From Bacillota bacterium (GTDB lineage Bacteria; Bacillota; Sulfobacillia; Sulfobacillales; JAIMBI01), in assembly GCA_021795575.1 (NCBI GenBank), contig JAJYPH010000004.1, forward strand, positions 1-57,277: DNA of 57,277 nucleotides, given 5' to 3'. Within the stretch, counting starts at the first letter, position 1. Each line of letters opens with the position of its first letter. Below the pieces are notes generated by a model, which did no database searches, was not told the DNA's origin, and saw only the letters and a program-made list of their open reading frames with translations. The translations under genes and the position numbers were made by a program. This document shows, piece by piece, positions 8,921 through 17,400 of this stretch.

Positions 8921-8938
8921 GGTCGGGCCGGCCCGACC
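8921..8938. terminator. GC palindrome between convergent genes
   Basis: An 18-base perfect palindrome (GGTCGGGCC and its complement) lies between the PIN toxin and the convergent peroxiredoxin-like gene. Without a T tract it is a possible, not proven, bidirectional terminator. Confidence 0.4.
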
Positions 8939-8958
8939 GTCCCGACCGGTGCCGGTCG

Positions 8959-9411
8959 TCACAGTGTCCGACCCAAGGCCGCTACCGCGTCTTTAAGCTT
9001 CGGCAGATCCTGAGGACTCCTCGCATAGTGCTGCCACACCACCTCCCCCGACGGGGCGATGGCCAGCATGGCCGGCAGGAGCCCCATTGTGTACCACCGG
9101 TACTGTTGTCCCAACGCCTTCGGCACCTGGTGCGAGGGATCCGCGATGGCCTCGAAAGGGATGTGTTCCTTCTCAAAGTGTGCCCGGAGCGCATTCGGGC
9201 GGTCGGGGCCGATGGCCACCACCTGGATGCCGGCCGCCCGCAGCGCCGCGTACTGGTCGCGCAGCTCCACGAGCTGCCGTCGGCAGTAGGGTCAGAACAA
9301 ACCCCGCAGCATCGGCACGAGCACGGGCGCGCGCGCCACCAAATCCGAGGCGTGAAAGGGCGTACCGCGAATGTCTTCGGCCTGGAACTCGGGGATGGTC
9401 CGGTTCACCAC
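8959..9411 (-). CDS. Peroxiredoxin-like selenoprotein (U-P-Y-C)
   Basis: An AhpC/TSA-type redoxin of 150 residues if the in-frame TGA at 9292-9294 is read as selenocysteine (Sec40). Upstream of the TGA the frame gives NRTIPEFQAEDIRG and PVLVPMLRGLF; downstream it gives PYCRRQLVELRDQ and a complete redoxin C-terminal half. The family motif is F-C-P-x-C, so the UGA replaces the first Cys and Cys43 remains. The start is the GTG at 9411, seven bases after GGAGG. A hairpin with loop GUG begins 14 nt after the UGA. Without recoding, the gene would be a 39-residue stub. Expected role: peroxide or disulfide reduction in the cytoplasm. Confidence 0.82.
9261..9277 (-). promoter_or_regulatory. Candidate SECIS hairpin (peroxiredoxin-like)
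   Basis: On the coding strand GCAGCTC-GTG-GAGCTGC forms a perfect 7-bp stem with a three-base GUG loop, starting 14 nt after the UGA, so 21 nt separate the UGA from the loop. Known bacterial SECIS elements lie at this distance with G in the first two loop positions. The same loop recurs in the other two UGA genes. Confidence 0.7.
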
Positions 9412-9492
9412 AAGGCTTCCTCCCCCATAGTGGGCGTTGTCCGGTATCATACCAGGAGTGGGGCCGCCGACAGGACGAAGGAGTGGGAGCGT

Positions 9493-10065
9493 TTGCCTGC
9501 GAACCCTGCCCAGGGAGTGTCCAATCACCTGGCCGGTCGCCGACTGTACCTGGATGCGCTCACCGCCGACGACGGGGTGGCCGTGGCTGCCTGGCATCGG
9601 GATGGCGCCTTTCTCCGCCATCTGGATGCGGACCCGGCCACGCCCCCCACGGCCGATGCCCTGCTGCAAGGGTGGAGCACGCTCCAAACGGCCGGCGGAT
9701 TCCCCTTTGCGGTGCGCACCCAGGGGGTGAGCCCCCGCCTGGTGGGCCTCGTCGCTTTGGATGAGGTGCTCTGGGCTCAGCGCGGGGGCTGGCTGGCCAT
9801 GGAGATTGCCCCCACGGAATGGGGCCAGGGCTTTGGCCGCGAGGCGCTGGGCCTGCTTTTGCGGTTTGCCTTTGACGAGGTCAACCTGCGGCGCCTCTCA
9901 CTGACCGTGTTTGCATACAACACCCGTGCCATTGGACTGTACGAAGGGATGGGCTTCGTCCGCGAAGGAGCCTTTCGCGAGTTTCTGATGCGGGACGGCC
10001 AGCCACATGACATGCTGCTGTACGGACTCTTGGAGCGGGAATGGCGGGCGGCTCGGTGTGAGTAG
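9493..10065 (+). CDS. GNAT acetyltransferase (RimJ/RimL-like)
   Basis: 190 residues from a TTG at 9493, nine bases after AAGGAG; a GTG at 9517 is the alternative. The fold is that of N-acetyltransferases acting on protein N-termini or small amines: RRLYLDALTADD at the start, the acetyl-CoA loop GQGFGREAL, and the ending YNTRAIGLYEGMGF. It is divergent from the selenoprotein gene and its stop overlaps the FAD-oxidase start by eight bases, so the two + strand genes are likely co-transcribed. Substrate unknown. Confidence 0.85.
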   Translation: MPANPAQGVSNHLAGRRLYLDALTADDGVAVAAWHRDGAFLRHLDADPATPPTADALLQGWSTLQTAGGFPFAVRTQGVSPRLVGLVALDEVLWAQRGGWLAMEIAPTEWGQGFGREALGLLLRFAFDEVNLRRLSLTVFAYNTRAIGLYEGMGFVREGAFREFLMRDGQPHDMLLYGLLEREWRAARCE

Positions 10066-11281
10066 CCCGGCCGCCGTGGACCTGCCCAGCGTCTGGCAGC
10101 GCGAAGCCGCGGTGCCGGCGACGCGCTGGGGAGACGTCCGCACGCCGACCCGGGTGGATCTGGCCATCGTCGGCGGCGGCCTGATGGCCGCCTGGCTGGC
10201 GTACCACGCCAGTGCGCGGGCAGCCGGCCGGTGGACCATCGCCGTCTTGAGCGACCGGGCGCTGGCCGATGGTGCCAGCGGGCGCAACGCCGGCTTCGTC
10301 CTGGGCGGCACCAGCGAGCTCTACGCCTCCTTGGTGGGCCAGCTGGGGCGACCCGCGGCGCGCGAGCTGCTGGCGCTCTCGCAAACCAATCGTCAGCTCG
10401 TGCGTACCGTGTTGGGTCCTGACGGCGGCCGGGCCGAATACCGGGAAACCGGCAGCCTGTACCTCGGCGCGTCGGACGAAGGGGAGACGTTGGCGAACAC
10501 GGTGCGGTGGCTCGTGGAGGACGGGGTGGCGGCGGAGTCATGGCCGCTGGGGCGGGTGCCCTCGAGCCTCCGGTCGCTGGGACTGCCCCACGCCGCCTTT
10601 TTTCCCGAAGACGGCGCGGTGCAGCCGGTGCAACTGGCCGCCCGGCTGGTTCACCAGGCCGGACGCGCCGGCGTGCAGTGGTACACCGGGGCGCGCGTGA
10701 ACGCCTGGACCGCCCAGGACGAGGCGGGCGTCCGTCTCGCCGTGGGTGGGGACCACGTTCTGGCGGAGCGCGTGGTCCTGTGCACCAATGCCTGGCTGGG
10801 TCAGCTCGTCCCGGCCCTCGCCCGCGTGGTGCGTCCCACTCGGGGCCAGGTGCTGGCCACCGGTCCCGTGGCGCTGGACTACCCGTATCCCGTGTACGCG
10901 GATCATGGGTACCTGTACTGGCGTCCTCGCCCGGACGGCTCGCTCGTCCTGGGGGGGCGCCGCGATCGGGACGTCGAGACCGAGGCGACCGACGTACTGG
11001 CCCTCAATCCCCGCATTCAAGACGCGCTCACGGCGCTCGCGGCCCGCCTGGTGGGCGGGCCCGCCACCGTCGCGCATCGGTGGGCGGGCATCATGGGGTT
11101 CACGCCGGACCACCTGCCGCTGGTAGGCCCGATGGCCCCCGGTCTCTGGGTCGCCGGCGGATTCAGCGGCCACGGGGTGGCCATGACGGGTGCCGTAGGG
11201 GACCTGCTGGCCCAGCATCTCTTGAGCGGAGCCCCGCTTCCGCCATCGCTCGATCCCGCCCGCTTCTATGCCCCGGCCTGA
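10058..11281 (+). CDS. FAD-dependent amine oxidase of the DAO family
   Basis: 407 residues starting at a GTG that overlaps the previous gene. The N-terminal Rossmann motif DLAIVGGGLMAAWLA binds FAD. SGRNAGFVLGG and the C-terminal GGFSGHGVAMT region are characteristic of the DAO family that includes gamma-glutamylputrescine oxidase and glycine oxidase. It should oxidise a primary or secondary amine to an aldehyde or imine with release of H2O2. No polyamine genes flank it. The 3' end overlaps the convergent VIT1-type gene by 16 bases. Confidence 0.85.
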   Translation: MSSPAAVDLPSVWQREAAVPATRWGDVRTPTRVDLAIVGGGLMAAWLAYHASARAAGRWTIAVLSDRALADGASGRNAGFVLGGTSELYASLVGQLGRPAARELLALSQTNRQLVRTVLGPDGGRAEYRETGSLYLGASDEGETLANTVRWLVEDGVAAESWPLGRVPSSLRSLGLPHAAFFPEDGAVQPVQLAARLVHQAGRAGVQWYTGARVNAWTAQDEAGVRLAVGGDHVLAERVVLCTNAWLGQLVPALARVVRPTRGQVLATGPVALDYPYPVYADHGYLYWRPRPDGSLVLGGRRDRDVETEATDVLALNPRIQDALTALAARLVGGPATVAHRWAGIMGFTPDHLPLVGPMAPGLWVAGGFSGHGVAMTGAVGDLLAQHLLSGAPLPPSLDPARFYAPA

Positions 11282-12009
11282 CCCAGCAGCAACCCGATGG
11301 TCGCCCCCACCGCCGCCGACGCGCCCGCGAGCAGCAGAAACTGCACCCCGCTTTTGAGGCGGGGGCTGTCGGTCATGGCCCCCTTGCCGCAGCCAATGGC
11401 AAAGGCGGCCGCCAGCGAGGCCCCCCACGCCACGTTGCGGGCCACCGTCACGGACAGCGGCAGCAAAAACGGCACGACCGGCGGAATGGAGCCCGCCACC
11501 ACGGCCACGGCCATCACGACCGCGTTGGCCACGGGACTCTCCCACTGGTTCTCATGCACGCCCAACCGTTCGCGCACCATGAACCGGAGCCAGCGCGGCC
11601 GGGACCGGGTGATCTCCCGTGCCGCACGGGGGATGGTCTGGCGCGACAACCCGATGGCTGACAAAAGTTGCACCACGTGGCGCCGCTCGTGGGTGGGCCA
11701 CCGCGCCAGCTTGGCTTCCTGATCCCGAATCTGCTTCTTCAGAAAGGCATTTTGCGTCGACGACGCCAGAAACGACCCGATGCCCATGGATACCGTGGCT
11801 GCCCCCATGGCGGACAAGGCCGCCACAACCACCGCGCCGTGCGGCTGATGGGACAGCACTTCTCCCGACACCAGGCCCACCGTGGCCACCAATCCATCGT
11901 TGACGCCAAAAATCGACTCGCGCAGGATTCCCGCGCGCTGGCGGGACCGCCGTCGCGTCCCCACCCGCACTTTGGGAGGCTGGGGGCCGGATCCGCTGGT
12001 GGTGGCCAT
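11266..12009 (-). CDS. VIT1/CCC1-family Fe/Mn transporter
   Basis: 247 residues. The start at 12009 is preferred because GGGAGG lies just upstream. The hallmark first helix IFGVNDGLVATVGLVSG, a central hydrophilic stretch (KKQIRDQEAKLARWP), and three more C-terminal helices match the vacuolar iron transporter family. Bacterial members move Fe2+ or Mn2+ across the membrane, usually outward. It is convergent with, and slightly overlaps, the FAD-oxidase gene. Confidence 0.87.
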   Translation of the reverse strand: MATTSGSGPQPPKVRVGTRRRSRQRAGILRESIFGVNDGLVATVGLVSGEVLSHQPHGAVVVAALSAMGAATVSMGIGSFLASSTQNAFLKKQIRDQEAKLARWPTHERRHVVQLLSAIGLSRQTIPRAAREITRSRPRWLRFMVRERLGVHENQWESPVANAVVMAVAVVAGSIPPVVPFLLPLSVTVARNVAWGASLAAAFAIGCGKGAMTDSPRLKSGVQFLLLAGASAAVGATIGLLLGQAGA

Positions 12010-12207
12010 GCTGCGCCTCCCGTCGCGCCAGGGTGGCGGGGGACCCCACCACCCCACGTCGCCAAAATGGGCGCCCCGCCAACGCTGACGTGTTAGGATG
12101 AGCCAGAGCGGCGCGCCTTAGCCTTGGCCGTGCAGGAACGTGGCGGTACCCGCGAGATGGCGTGGCGCACCAGCATACCGGCTGACGACAGGAAGGGTGG
12201 ACCCTTG

Positions 12208-13047
12208 ATGGCCGAGCACATCGACCGCTTCGCCGATCCGGTGTTTATGCAGACGGCGTACGGGATCGTCGATCCGCTCCAGGTGCGGATTATGACGCAT
12301 CGTCGCTATGGGTTGGGGCAAGGGGACATTTTCAACGCGATCACGCGCCAGCTGTCCGCGGTGGTGCGGCCCACCTCGGTCTTGGACGTGGGCGCCGGGA
12401 TCGGCAACTGGTACGCCGCCATCCGCGGGGAACTGGGCCCCGCCGTCGCGTACGCGGGCCTGGATCAGTCGCCCGCGATGGTGGCCGCTTTAGACCAGCG
12501 GCTTGACGGCGACGGCGCGGCCACGTCCCAGTGCGGCGACGCCCAGCATCTGCCGTGGCCCGACAACACGTTTGACTGGGTGGGCCTCCACTTCATGCTG
12601 TACCACGTACCCAACATTGCGGGCGCCCTGGCGGAAGCGGACCGCGTCTTAAAGCCGGGGGGGATTTTGTCCGCCGCCACCAACGGCCCGCTGCAGTACC
12701 GCGAGCTCATGGAGCTGCACCGCGCCGCGGTGGCCGCCCTTCATCTGCCCACCGTGCCGGACGGCGGGCCCCTGCGGTTTTCGCTCAGCAATGGTCGGCA
12801 CTTCTTTCCCGCCGACCGGACCGTGCAGGTCGAAGCCCATGCCGGCGGCTTTCGCTTCCCCGCCGCGGAGCCGGCCGCGGCCTATTACGACTCCGGATTC
12901 TACCGCCAGGGGCTGGAGCCAGAGGTGGCCCGGGCCCACAAGGCGGAGCTCGTCGACTTGGTCCGCCACCGGATTGCGGAGGCCGTTGCTCGCGACGGCG
13001 TATTCACGGTGGTCAGCGAGAGCGGCTACTTCTGGTACCAGAAGTAG
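12208..13047 (+). CDS. Class I SAM-dependent methyltransferase
   Basis: 279 residues from the ATG at 12208, which follows AGGAAGGGTGG; an upstream GTG-initiated version would add 28 unlikely residues. SAM-binding motif I is VLDVGAGIGNWYA, followed by the acidic loop YAGLDQS and a motif LPWPDNTFDWV, as in Methyltransf_11 proteins. Substrate unknown. The stop lies nine bases before the convergent end of the haem operon. Confidence 0.87.
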   Translation: MAEHIDRFADPVFMQTAYGIVDPLQVRIMTHRRYGLGQGDIFNAITRQLSAVVRPTSVLDVGAGIGNWYAAIRGELGPAVAYAGLDQSPAMVAALDQRLDGDGAATSQCGDAQHLPWPDNTFDWVGLHFMLYHVPNIAGALAEADRVLKPGGILSAATNGPLQYRELMELHRAAVAALHLPTVPDGGPLRFSLSNGRHFFPADRTVQVEAHAGGFRFPAAEPAAAYYDSGFYRQGLEPEVARAHKAELVDLVRHRIAEAVARDGVFTVVSESGYFWYQK

Positions 13048-13056
13048 CGACGGAGC

Positions 13057-14451
13057 TTATCCTGGCCCCGGGTCCAACGACCGGACCACGCGTTCGGCGG
13101 CGGCTTGGCCGTCGCGGATGACGTCGGGGATGCCCACCCCATGCAGAGCGGCGCCGGCCAGAGCCAACCCCGGCCGCCGCGCCACCTCCCGCTCCACCTC
13201 GGCCACGCGCTGGCGGTGGCCGACCAGGTACTGCGGCATCGCCGCCGGATGCCGATGCACCCGGACCGCGAGCGGGTCGGCCGTCCAGCCCAGGACCTGA
13301 CGCAGGTCGGCGGCCACCTGTTGGCGAAAGTGCGCTTCTGACCACGCGAGCACGTCGACCGCACGCGGGCCGCCGTCGGCGCGCCCGTAAAACACGCGCA
13401 CCGGCACGTCGACCGGATCCGCGCGGTGCGCCCACTTTTGTCCCACAAACGTGATGGCCGTGAGCGCGACCGCAGCGCCCGGGGGCGCCAGCACCCCGGT
13501 CATTCCCGGCGGCACCACGACGCCCGGGGCGAACCGGACCGTGACCACCGCCAGATTGGCGTAGGGCACCTGTGCCAGCCCAGACGCGGCGGGCACGAGC
13601 CGCGCAAGCTGGCGTGCCGCCACCGGCGCCGGCGTCGCCAGGACCACACCGTCTACCACGTGCTCCTCGAGCTCGCCGCTCAAACGATAGCGAGCGCCCT
13701 CTGCCGTCACGGTCTTGACGGCCGCCCCGGTGCGCACCGGCGTCTTCAGGCGCTCGGCCACCCGGCGCGGCAACGATTCCAGCCCTCCGGCCAGCGTCAC
13801 AAACACCGGGCCGGGACGCGGCGGATGCGCCGCGCGGTCTGCCGCCAGGCCACGAATGAGGCTGCCGTGGCGTGCCGCCGCGGCGAGCTCCGGGTAGGTG
13901 GCCAGGAGGGACAGCTCCCGAATGTTCCCGGCGTAAATCCCCGACAGCAAGGCGGACGCGACGCGATCGACCCACTCCTCTCCCAGGCGGCGCGCGAGAA
14001 ACGCGCCCAGACTCACGTCGTCGGACACGGCTTCCGGCGGCGCGCCCAAATCGGCCATGAGCGCCGCCCGCCCCGCGGCCGTCAGCAGGGGCGATGCCTC
14101 CAGCCGCTCGGGTTGCAGCGGCACCCCCGCCACCACTCCGGGGGGCAGCGCCATCAACTGGCCGTCCAGATACAGCAGTGCGCCGCGCGCGGCGGGGTGG
14201 GATCCCACTAGGTCATCGGCCAATCCCACGGCCTCCACCAAGGCCACGGCCGCTGGCTTGCGGGCCAGCAGCGAGTCCGGCCCCGCTTCCATTACCACCG
14301 AACCGGGGGGAGCCGTTTCCGACCGTATCGCGCCGCCGACCCGATTCGTCGCCTCGTACACGGTCACGCGGGCATCGGGGGCCAGCTGTTCCAGTCGATG
14401 CGCCGCCGCCAGCCCCGCCATGCCGGCACCCACCACCGCCAGCTCACGCAC
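13057..14451 (-). CDS. hemY: Coproporphyrinogen III oxidase (HemY/CgoX)
   Basis: Oxidises coproporphyrinogen III to coproporphyrin III with FAD and oxygen, the step before iron insertion in the Bacillota pathway. About 464 residues with the FAD-binding LAVVGAGMAGLAAAHRLE at the N-terminus and a conserved GVGIPDVIRDGQAAAERV ending. I prefer the GTG at 14451, which overlaps hemH by eight bases and starts directly on the FAD domain; a GTG at 14508 would overlap by 65. No clear Shine-Dalgarno precedes either, as is common for coupled genes. Last gene of the hemQ-E-H-Y operon. Confidence 0.92.
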   Translation of the reverse strand: MRELAVVGAGMAGLAAAHRLEQLAPDARVTVYEATNRVGGAIRSETAPPGSVVMEAGPDSLLARKPAAVALVEAVGLADDLVGSHPAARGALLYLDGQLMALPPGVVAGVPLQPERLEASPLLTAAGRAALMADLGAPPEAVSDDVSLGAFLARRLGEEWVDRVASALLSGIYAGNIRELSLLATYPELAAAARHGSLIRGLAADRAAHPPRPGPVFVTLAGGLESLPRRVAERLKTPVRTGAAVKTVTAEGARYRLSGELEEHVVDGVVLATPAPVAARQLARLVPAASGLAQVPYANLAVVTVRFAPGVVVPPGMTGVLAPPGAAVALTAITFVGQKWAHRADPVDVPVRVFYGRADGGPRAVDVLAWSEAHFRQQVAADLRQVLGWTADPLAVRVHRHPAAMPQYLVGHRQRVAEVEREVARRPGLALAGAALHGVGIPDVIRDGQAAAERVVRSLDPGPG

Positions 14452-15421
14452 CGGCAGACGCCCCGCCCCGTGGCCGGTCGCGTGGGTCGCGGTCGCCCCG
14501 CTCGTCACGATCGATGACGTCTGCCAACACCCGGATGTATTCGGGGTCCGCGTTCAGCGACTGCGTGCGGATGAACGGCAGCCCCAGTGCGTCGGCCAAG
14601 GCCCGCGCCTCCACGTCGAGGTCGTAGAGCACCTCCAAGTGATCCGAAACAAATCCCACCGGCGCCACCAGGGCCGCCCGCCGCCCGGCGCTGGCCCACG
14701 CTCTCAGCAGCTCCAGCACATCCGGGCCCATCCAGGGCTCCGGTGTACGGCCCGCACTTTGCCAGCCGACCTCGTAGCCGGCCAGCCCCAGCACGCCGGC
14801 CACCGCCGCCGCCGTTTCCGCCAACTGCACGGGATACGGGTCGCCGGTGCCCCGGAGGCGCTCCGGCAGACTGTGTGCGGTGAACGCCACCGCCGCGTCG
14901 GCCAGCGGCACGGGCAGCTTCGCCGCCGCGTCGCGCACCCGGTTGGCCAAGAGCCGAATCAAGCGGGGCTCCAGGTGCCATGCCCCAATGGTGTGGCCCG
15001 GCAGGGGCCCGGCGCCGGCGGCGCGTTCATAGACCCCCACACTCATGGCCGAATAGTGCGGGGCCTGCACCAGGCCGATGTACCGCACGGCCCCGTCTGC
15101 CTGGAGCCGCACCAGCGCGTCCCCGATATACGGCGCCACGTGGCGAAAGCCAAACGCCACCGGATAGCGGCCTGGTCCGTGCCGCCGCGCCAGCTCCTCC
15201 TCAAGACCCCGAGCGACGTCCGCGGTGATTTCGATGAGGGGCGAGTGCCCGCCAATCGCCTGATAGCGGTCCACCAGCTCCTGTTCGACCGCCGGGTTTT
15301 TGGGCCGCTCGCCGCGGATGTGGGCGTAGTAGCGCGGAATATCGTCCACGCCGGTCGCCACCCCGTGCGCCATCACCAGGACACCCACCGGGCCCGGCCC
15401 GCTCACGCGGTGTTCCGTCAT
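14444..15421 (-). CDS. hemH: Coproporphyrin ferrochelatase
   Basis: 325 residues. It inserts Fe2+ into coproporphyrin III. The key residues sit where the B. subtilis enzyme has them: His183 in AFTAHSLPERL and Glu263 in SDHLEVLYD. The start overlaps the hemE stop (ATGA) and the end overlaps hemY. In this context (hemQ and hemY adjacent, no classical protoporphyrinogen route) the substrate should be coproporphyrin rather than protoporphyrin. Confidence 0.94.
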   Translation of the reverse strand: MTEHRVSGPGPVGVLVMAHGVATGVDDIPRYYAHIRGERPKNPAVEQELVDRYQAIGGHSPLIEITADVARGLEEELARRHGPGRYPVAFGFRHVAPYIGDALVRLQADGAVRYIGLVQAPHYSAMSVGVYERAAGAGPLPGHTIGAWHLEPRLIRLLANRVRDAAAKLPVPLADAAVAFTAHSLPERLRGTGDPYPVQLAETAAAVAGVLGLAGYEVGWQSAGRTPEPWMGPDVLELLRAWASAGRRAALVAPVGFVSDHLEVLYDLDVEARALADALGLPFIRTQSLNADPEYIRVLADVIDRDERGDRDPRDRPRGGASAGA

Positions 15422-16479
15422 GGTCTGGTCCCTCCATCTGGCCGGCTGGACGCCGTTTCGTCATGAACCCACTGCACCAGCCGCCGCACAATCTCCGGAT
15501 CCGTGGGTGGCAGAATGCCATGGCCCAGGTTGAACACGAATCCCTGCCGGCCGCCTTCGGCCACCACGGTCCGCGCCTGACGGATCAAACTGGGCCACGG
15601 CGTCAACAGCGCCACAGGATCCAAATTGCCCTGCAGCGGCATGCCCGTCGGCAGGCGCCGACGCACCTGGCCCAGTGGGTCCCGCCAATCCACCGACAGT
15701 GCCGTGGGGCCGGTCGCGGCCATCGCCTCCACGAGGTGGGACGCCCCCACGGCGAAATAAATCACCGGGACGCCGAGCGGGGCCAGATGGGCAAACAGCC
15801 GCCGCATGTGCGGGGCCACCTGGGCCGTGTAATCCTCCCGCGTCAACGCCCCGGCCCAGCTGTCAAACACTTGCAGCACCGACGCCCCGGCCCCTGCCTG
15901 CGCGGCCAGGTGCGCGCCCACGACCCGCGACAGATGCTGCATCAAGGCATCCCACAGGCAAGGGTCGCCCCACATGAGGCGTTTCGTTTCGACATACTGG
16001 CGGCTGGGGCGCCCTTCGATGAGATAGCTGGCCAGGGTGAACGGCGCCCCGGCGAAGCCAATCAGGGGCACTCCGGCCAGCGCGGCCACCGACCGTTCCA
16101 CTGCCTCCAGCACCTCCGGGAGGTCGCGCGCGGGCTCCACCTCGCGGAGCGCGGCCACTGCGGCTGCGTCCCGGATGGGGTGGGCCACTACCGGGCCCAC
16201 GCCTTCGCGAATCTCAAAATCGACGCCCGCCGGACCCACCGGCACCATGATGTCCGAAAACAAAATGGCGGCATCCACGCCGAGATCCTGCACCGGTGCC
16301 ACCGTCACCTGGGCCGCCAGTGACGGGGTGTGGGCCAGCTCCAGCATGCCGTAGCGGGTGCGCAGCTGGCGGTACGCGGGCTGATACCGGCCCGCCTGGC
16401 GCATGAACCACACGGGCGTCGCGTCGGGCACGCCGCCCGCCAGGGCCGTGAGCAGCCGGGGGGCTGGGCGAGCGCTCAC
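15418..16479 (-). CDS. hemE: Uroporphyrinogen decarboxylase
   Basis: Removes four acetate carboxyls from uroporphyrinogen III to give coproporphyrinogen III. 353 residues from a GTG at 16479 that overlaps the hemQ stop as GTGA; an ATG 24 bases upstream is possible. The N-terminal signature PVWFMRQAGRYQP with its catalytic-site Arg, the FSDIMVP segment and the C-terminal FNLGHGILPPT are all conserved. Translation is coupled to hemQ before it and hemH after it. Confidence 0.95.
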   Translation of the reverse strand: MSARPAPRLLTALAGGVPDATPVWFMRQAGRYQPAYRQLRTRYGMLELAHTPSLAAQVTVAPVQDLGVDAAILFSDIMVPVGPAGVDFEIREGVGPVVAHPIRDAAAVAALREVEPARDLPEVLEAVERSVAALAGVPLIGFAGAPFTLASYLIEGRPSRQYVETKRLMWGDPCLWDALMQHLSRVVGAHLAAQAGAGASVLQVFDSWAGALTREDYTAQVAPHMRRLFAHLAPLGVPVIYFAVGASHLVEAMAATGPTALSVDWRDPLGQVRRRLPTGMPLQGNLDPVALLTPWPSLIRQARTVVAEGGRQGFVFNLGHGILPPTDPEIVRRLVQWVHDETASSRPDGGTRP

Positions 16480-17225
16480 CGCCCCCCCAGGCGCCGGGTC
16501 CATCCCCGGGGGTCCAGCCGCGTCCCCACGTAAAACGGACCAAACTCCGCGAATCGGGCGCTGGCTTCGTCAAAACGCATCTCATACACCAGTTTTTTAA
16601 ACCAGATCGGGTCTTCGGCCAGCAGGGTCACCCCCCACTCCCAGTCGTCCAGCCCCTGGGACCCCGAGATGATTTGGGTCACCTGCTGGCTGTACTTGTG
16701 CCCCACGGCACCGTGGCCGCGCATCAGGTGGGCGCGCGCCGCCCGGTCGGTCATGTACCAGTTGTCCTCCCCCTGGCGCCGCTTCGACATCGGGTAGAAG
16801 CACACCGCATGCCGAGCGGGCAGTATGGGCCGCAGCCGGGCTCGGAGCTCCGCATTGCTTTCGGGGTCCGGGTTCCCCTTCGCCACGTAGGTGGCCAGCT
16901 CCACCACCGATATGTACGAGTACTGCACGCGTTCTAGGGTGTAAAATTTCGTCGTTTGCAGCGACGCCTTCAAATCGATCAGCTCATCCAGCGTGGGCCG
17001 CAGGTGAATGGCCATGAAGTCGGCCCGGTCCCCGGCCACCGCGTACAGCCCGACGCTGCCCCGGTGGTTGGCCTCGAGCGCCGTCCACGTGTCCCACAGC
17101 GTGAGCCGCTCAGCCAGCGCCGCCTCCCGGTCTGCCGGGGCCCACCCCCACCAGGTGGGCCAGTCCACGGTGGTGAGCTGGTGCCACACAAACCACCCAT
17201 CCAGCGTCTCGATCGGTTCTCCCAT
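16476..17225 (-). CDS. hemQ: Coproheme decarboxylase (ChdC)
   Basis: 249 residues of the chlorite-dismutase fold. It converts coproheme to haem b with peroxide, the last step of the pathway. The start at 17225 is preceded by GGAGGGGG. YSYISVVEL carries a tyrosine in the position used as radical site in homologues, and CFYPMSKRR is the family's conserved lysine/arginine segment. First gene of the operon, so the pathway is laid out as last enzyme first (hemQ, hemE, hemH, hemY). All junctions overlap. Confidence 0.93.
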   Translation of the reverse strand: MGEPIETLDGWFVWHQLTTVDWPTWWGWAPADREAALAERLTLWDTWTALEANHRGSVGLYAVAGDRADFMAIHLRPTLDELIDLKASLQTTKFYTLERVQYSYISVVELATYVAKGNPDPESNAELRARLRPILPARHAVCFYPMSKRRQGEDNWYMTDRAARAHLMRGHGAVGHKYSQQVTQIISGSQGLDDWEWGVTLLAEDPIWFKKLVYEMRFDEASARFAEFGPFYVGTRLDPRGWTRRLGGR

Positions 17226-17318
17226 GCGTAGACCCCCTCCGCGCCTATGCAGGCACGATAGCACACCGACCGCCCATCGACTCATGGGGAGCCGGGCGTG
17301 GTCCCGCCCGGGCCAGCC

Positions 17319-17355
17319 CGCGCCAACGGCCAGCGTGCAGCTGGCCGCTGGCGCG
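17319..17355. terminator. Long GC hairpin between prsA-like gene and hemQ
   Basis: A 16-bp stem with one mismatch (17319-17334 with 17340-17355) and loop GTGCA. It lies downstream of the PrsA-like gene and upstream of hemQ on the minus strand. No T tract on either strand, so it may be a Rho-independent terminator variant or a leader structure of the haem operon. Confidence 0.45.
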
Positions 17356-17400
17356 TAACCCGGGACGAGACCGGACGCGAAGGGTCCGCGTCGCCGCCGC

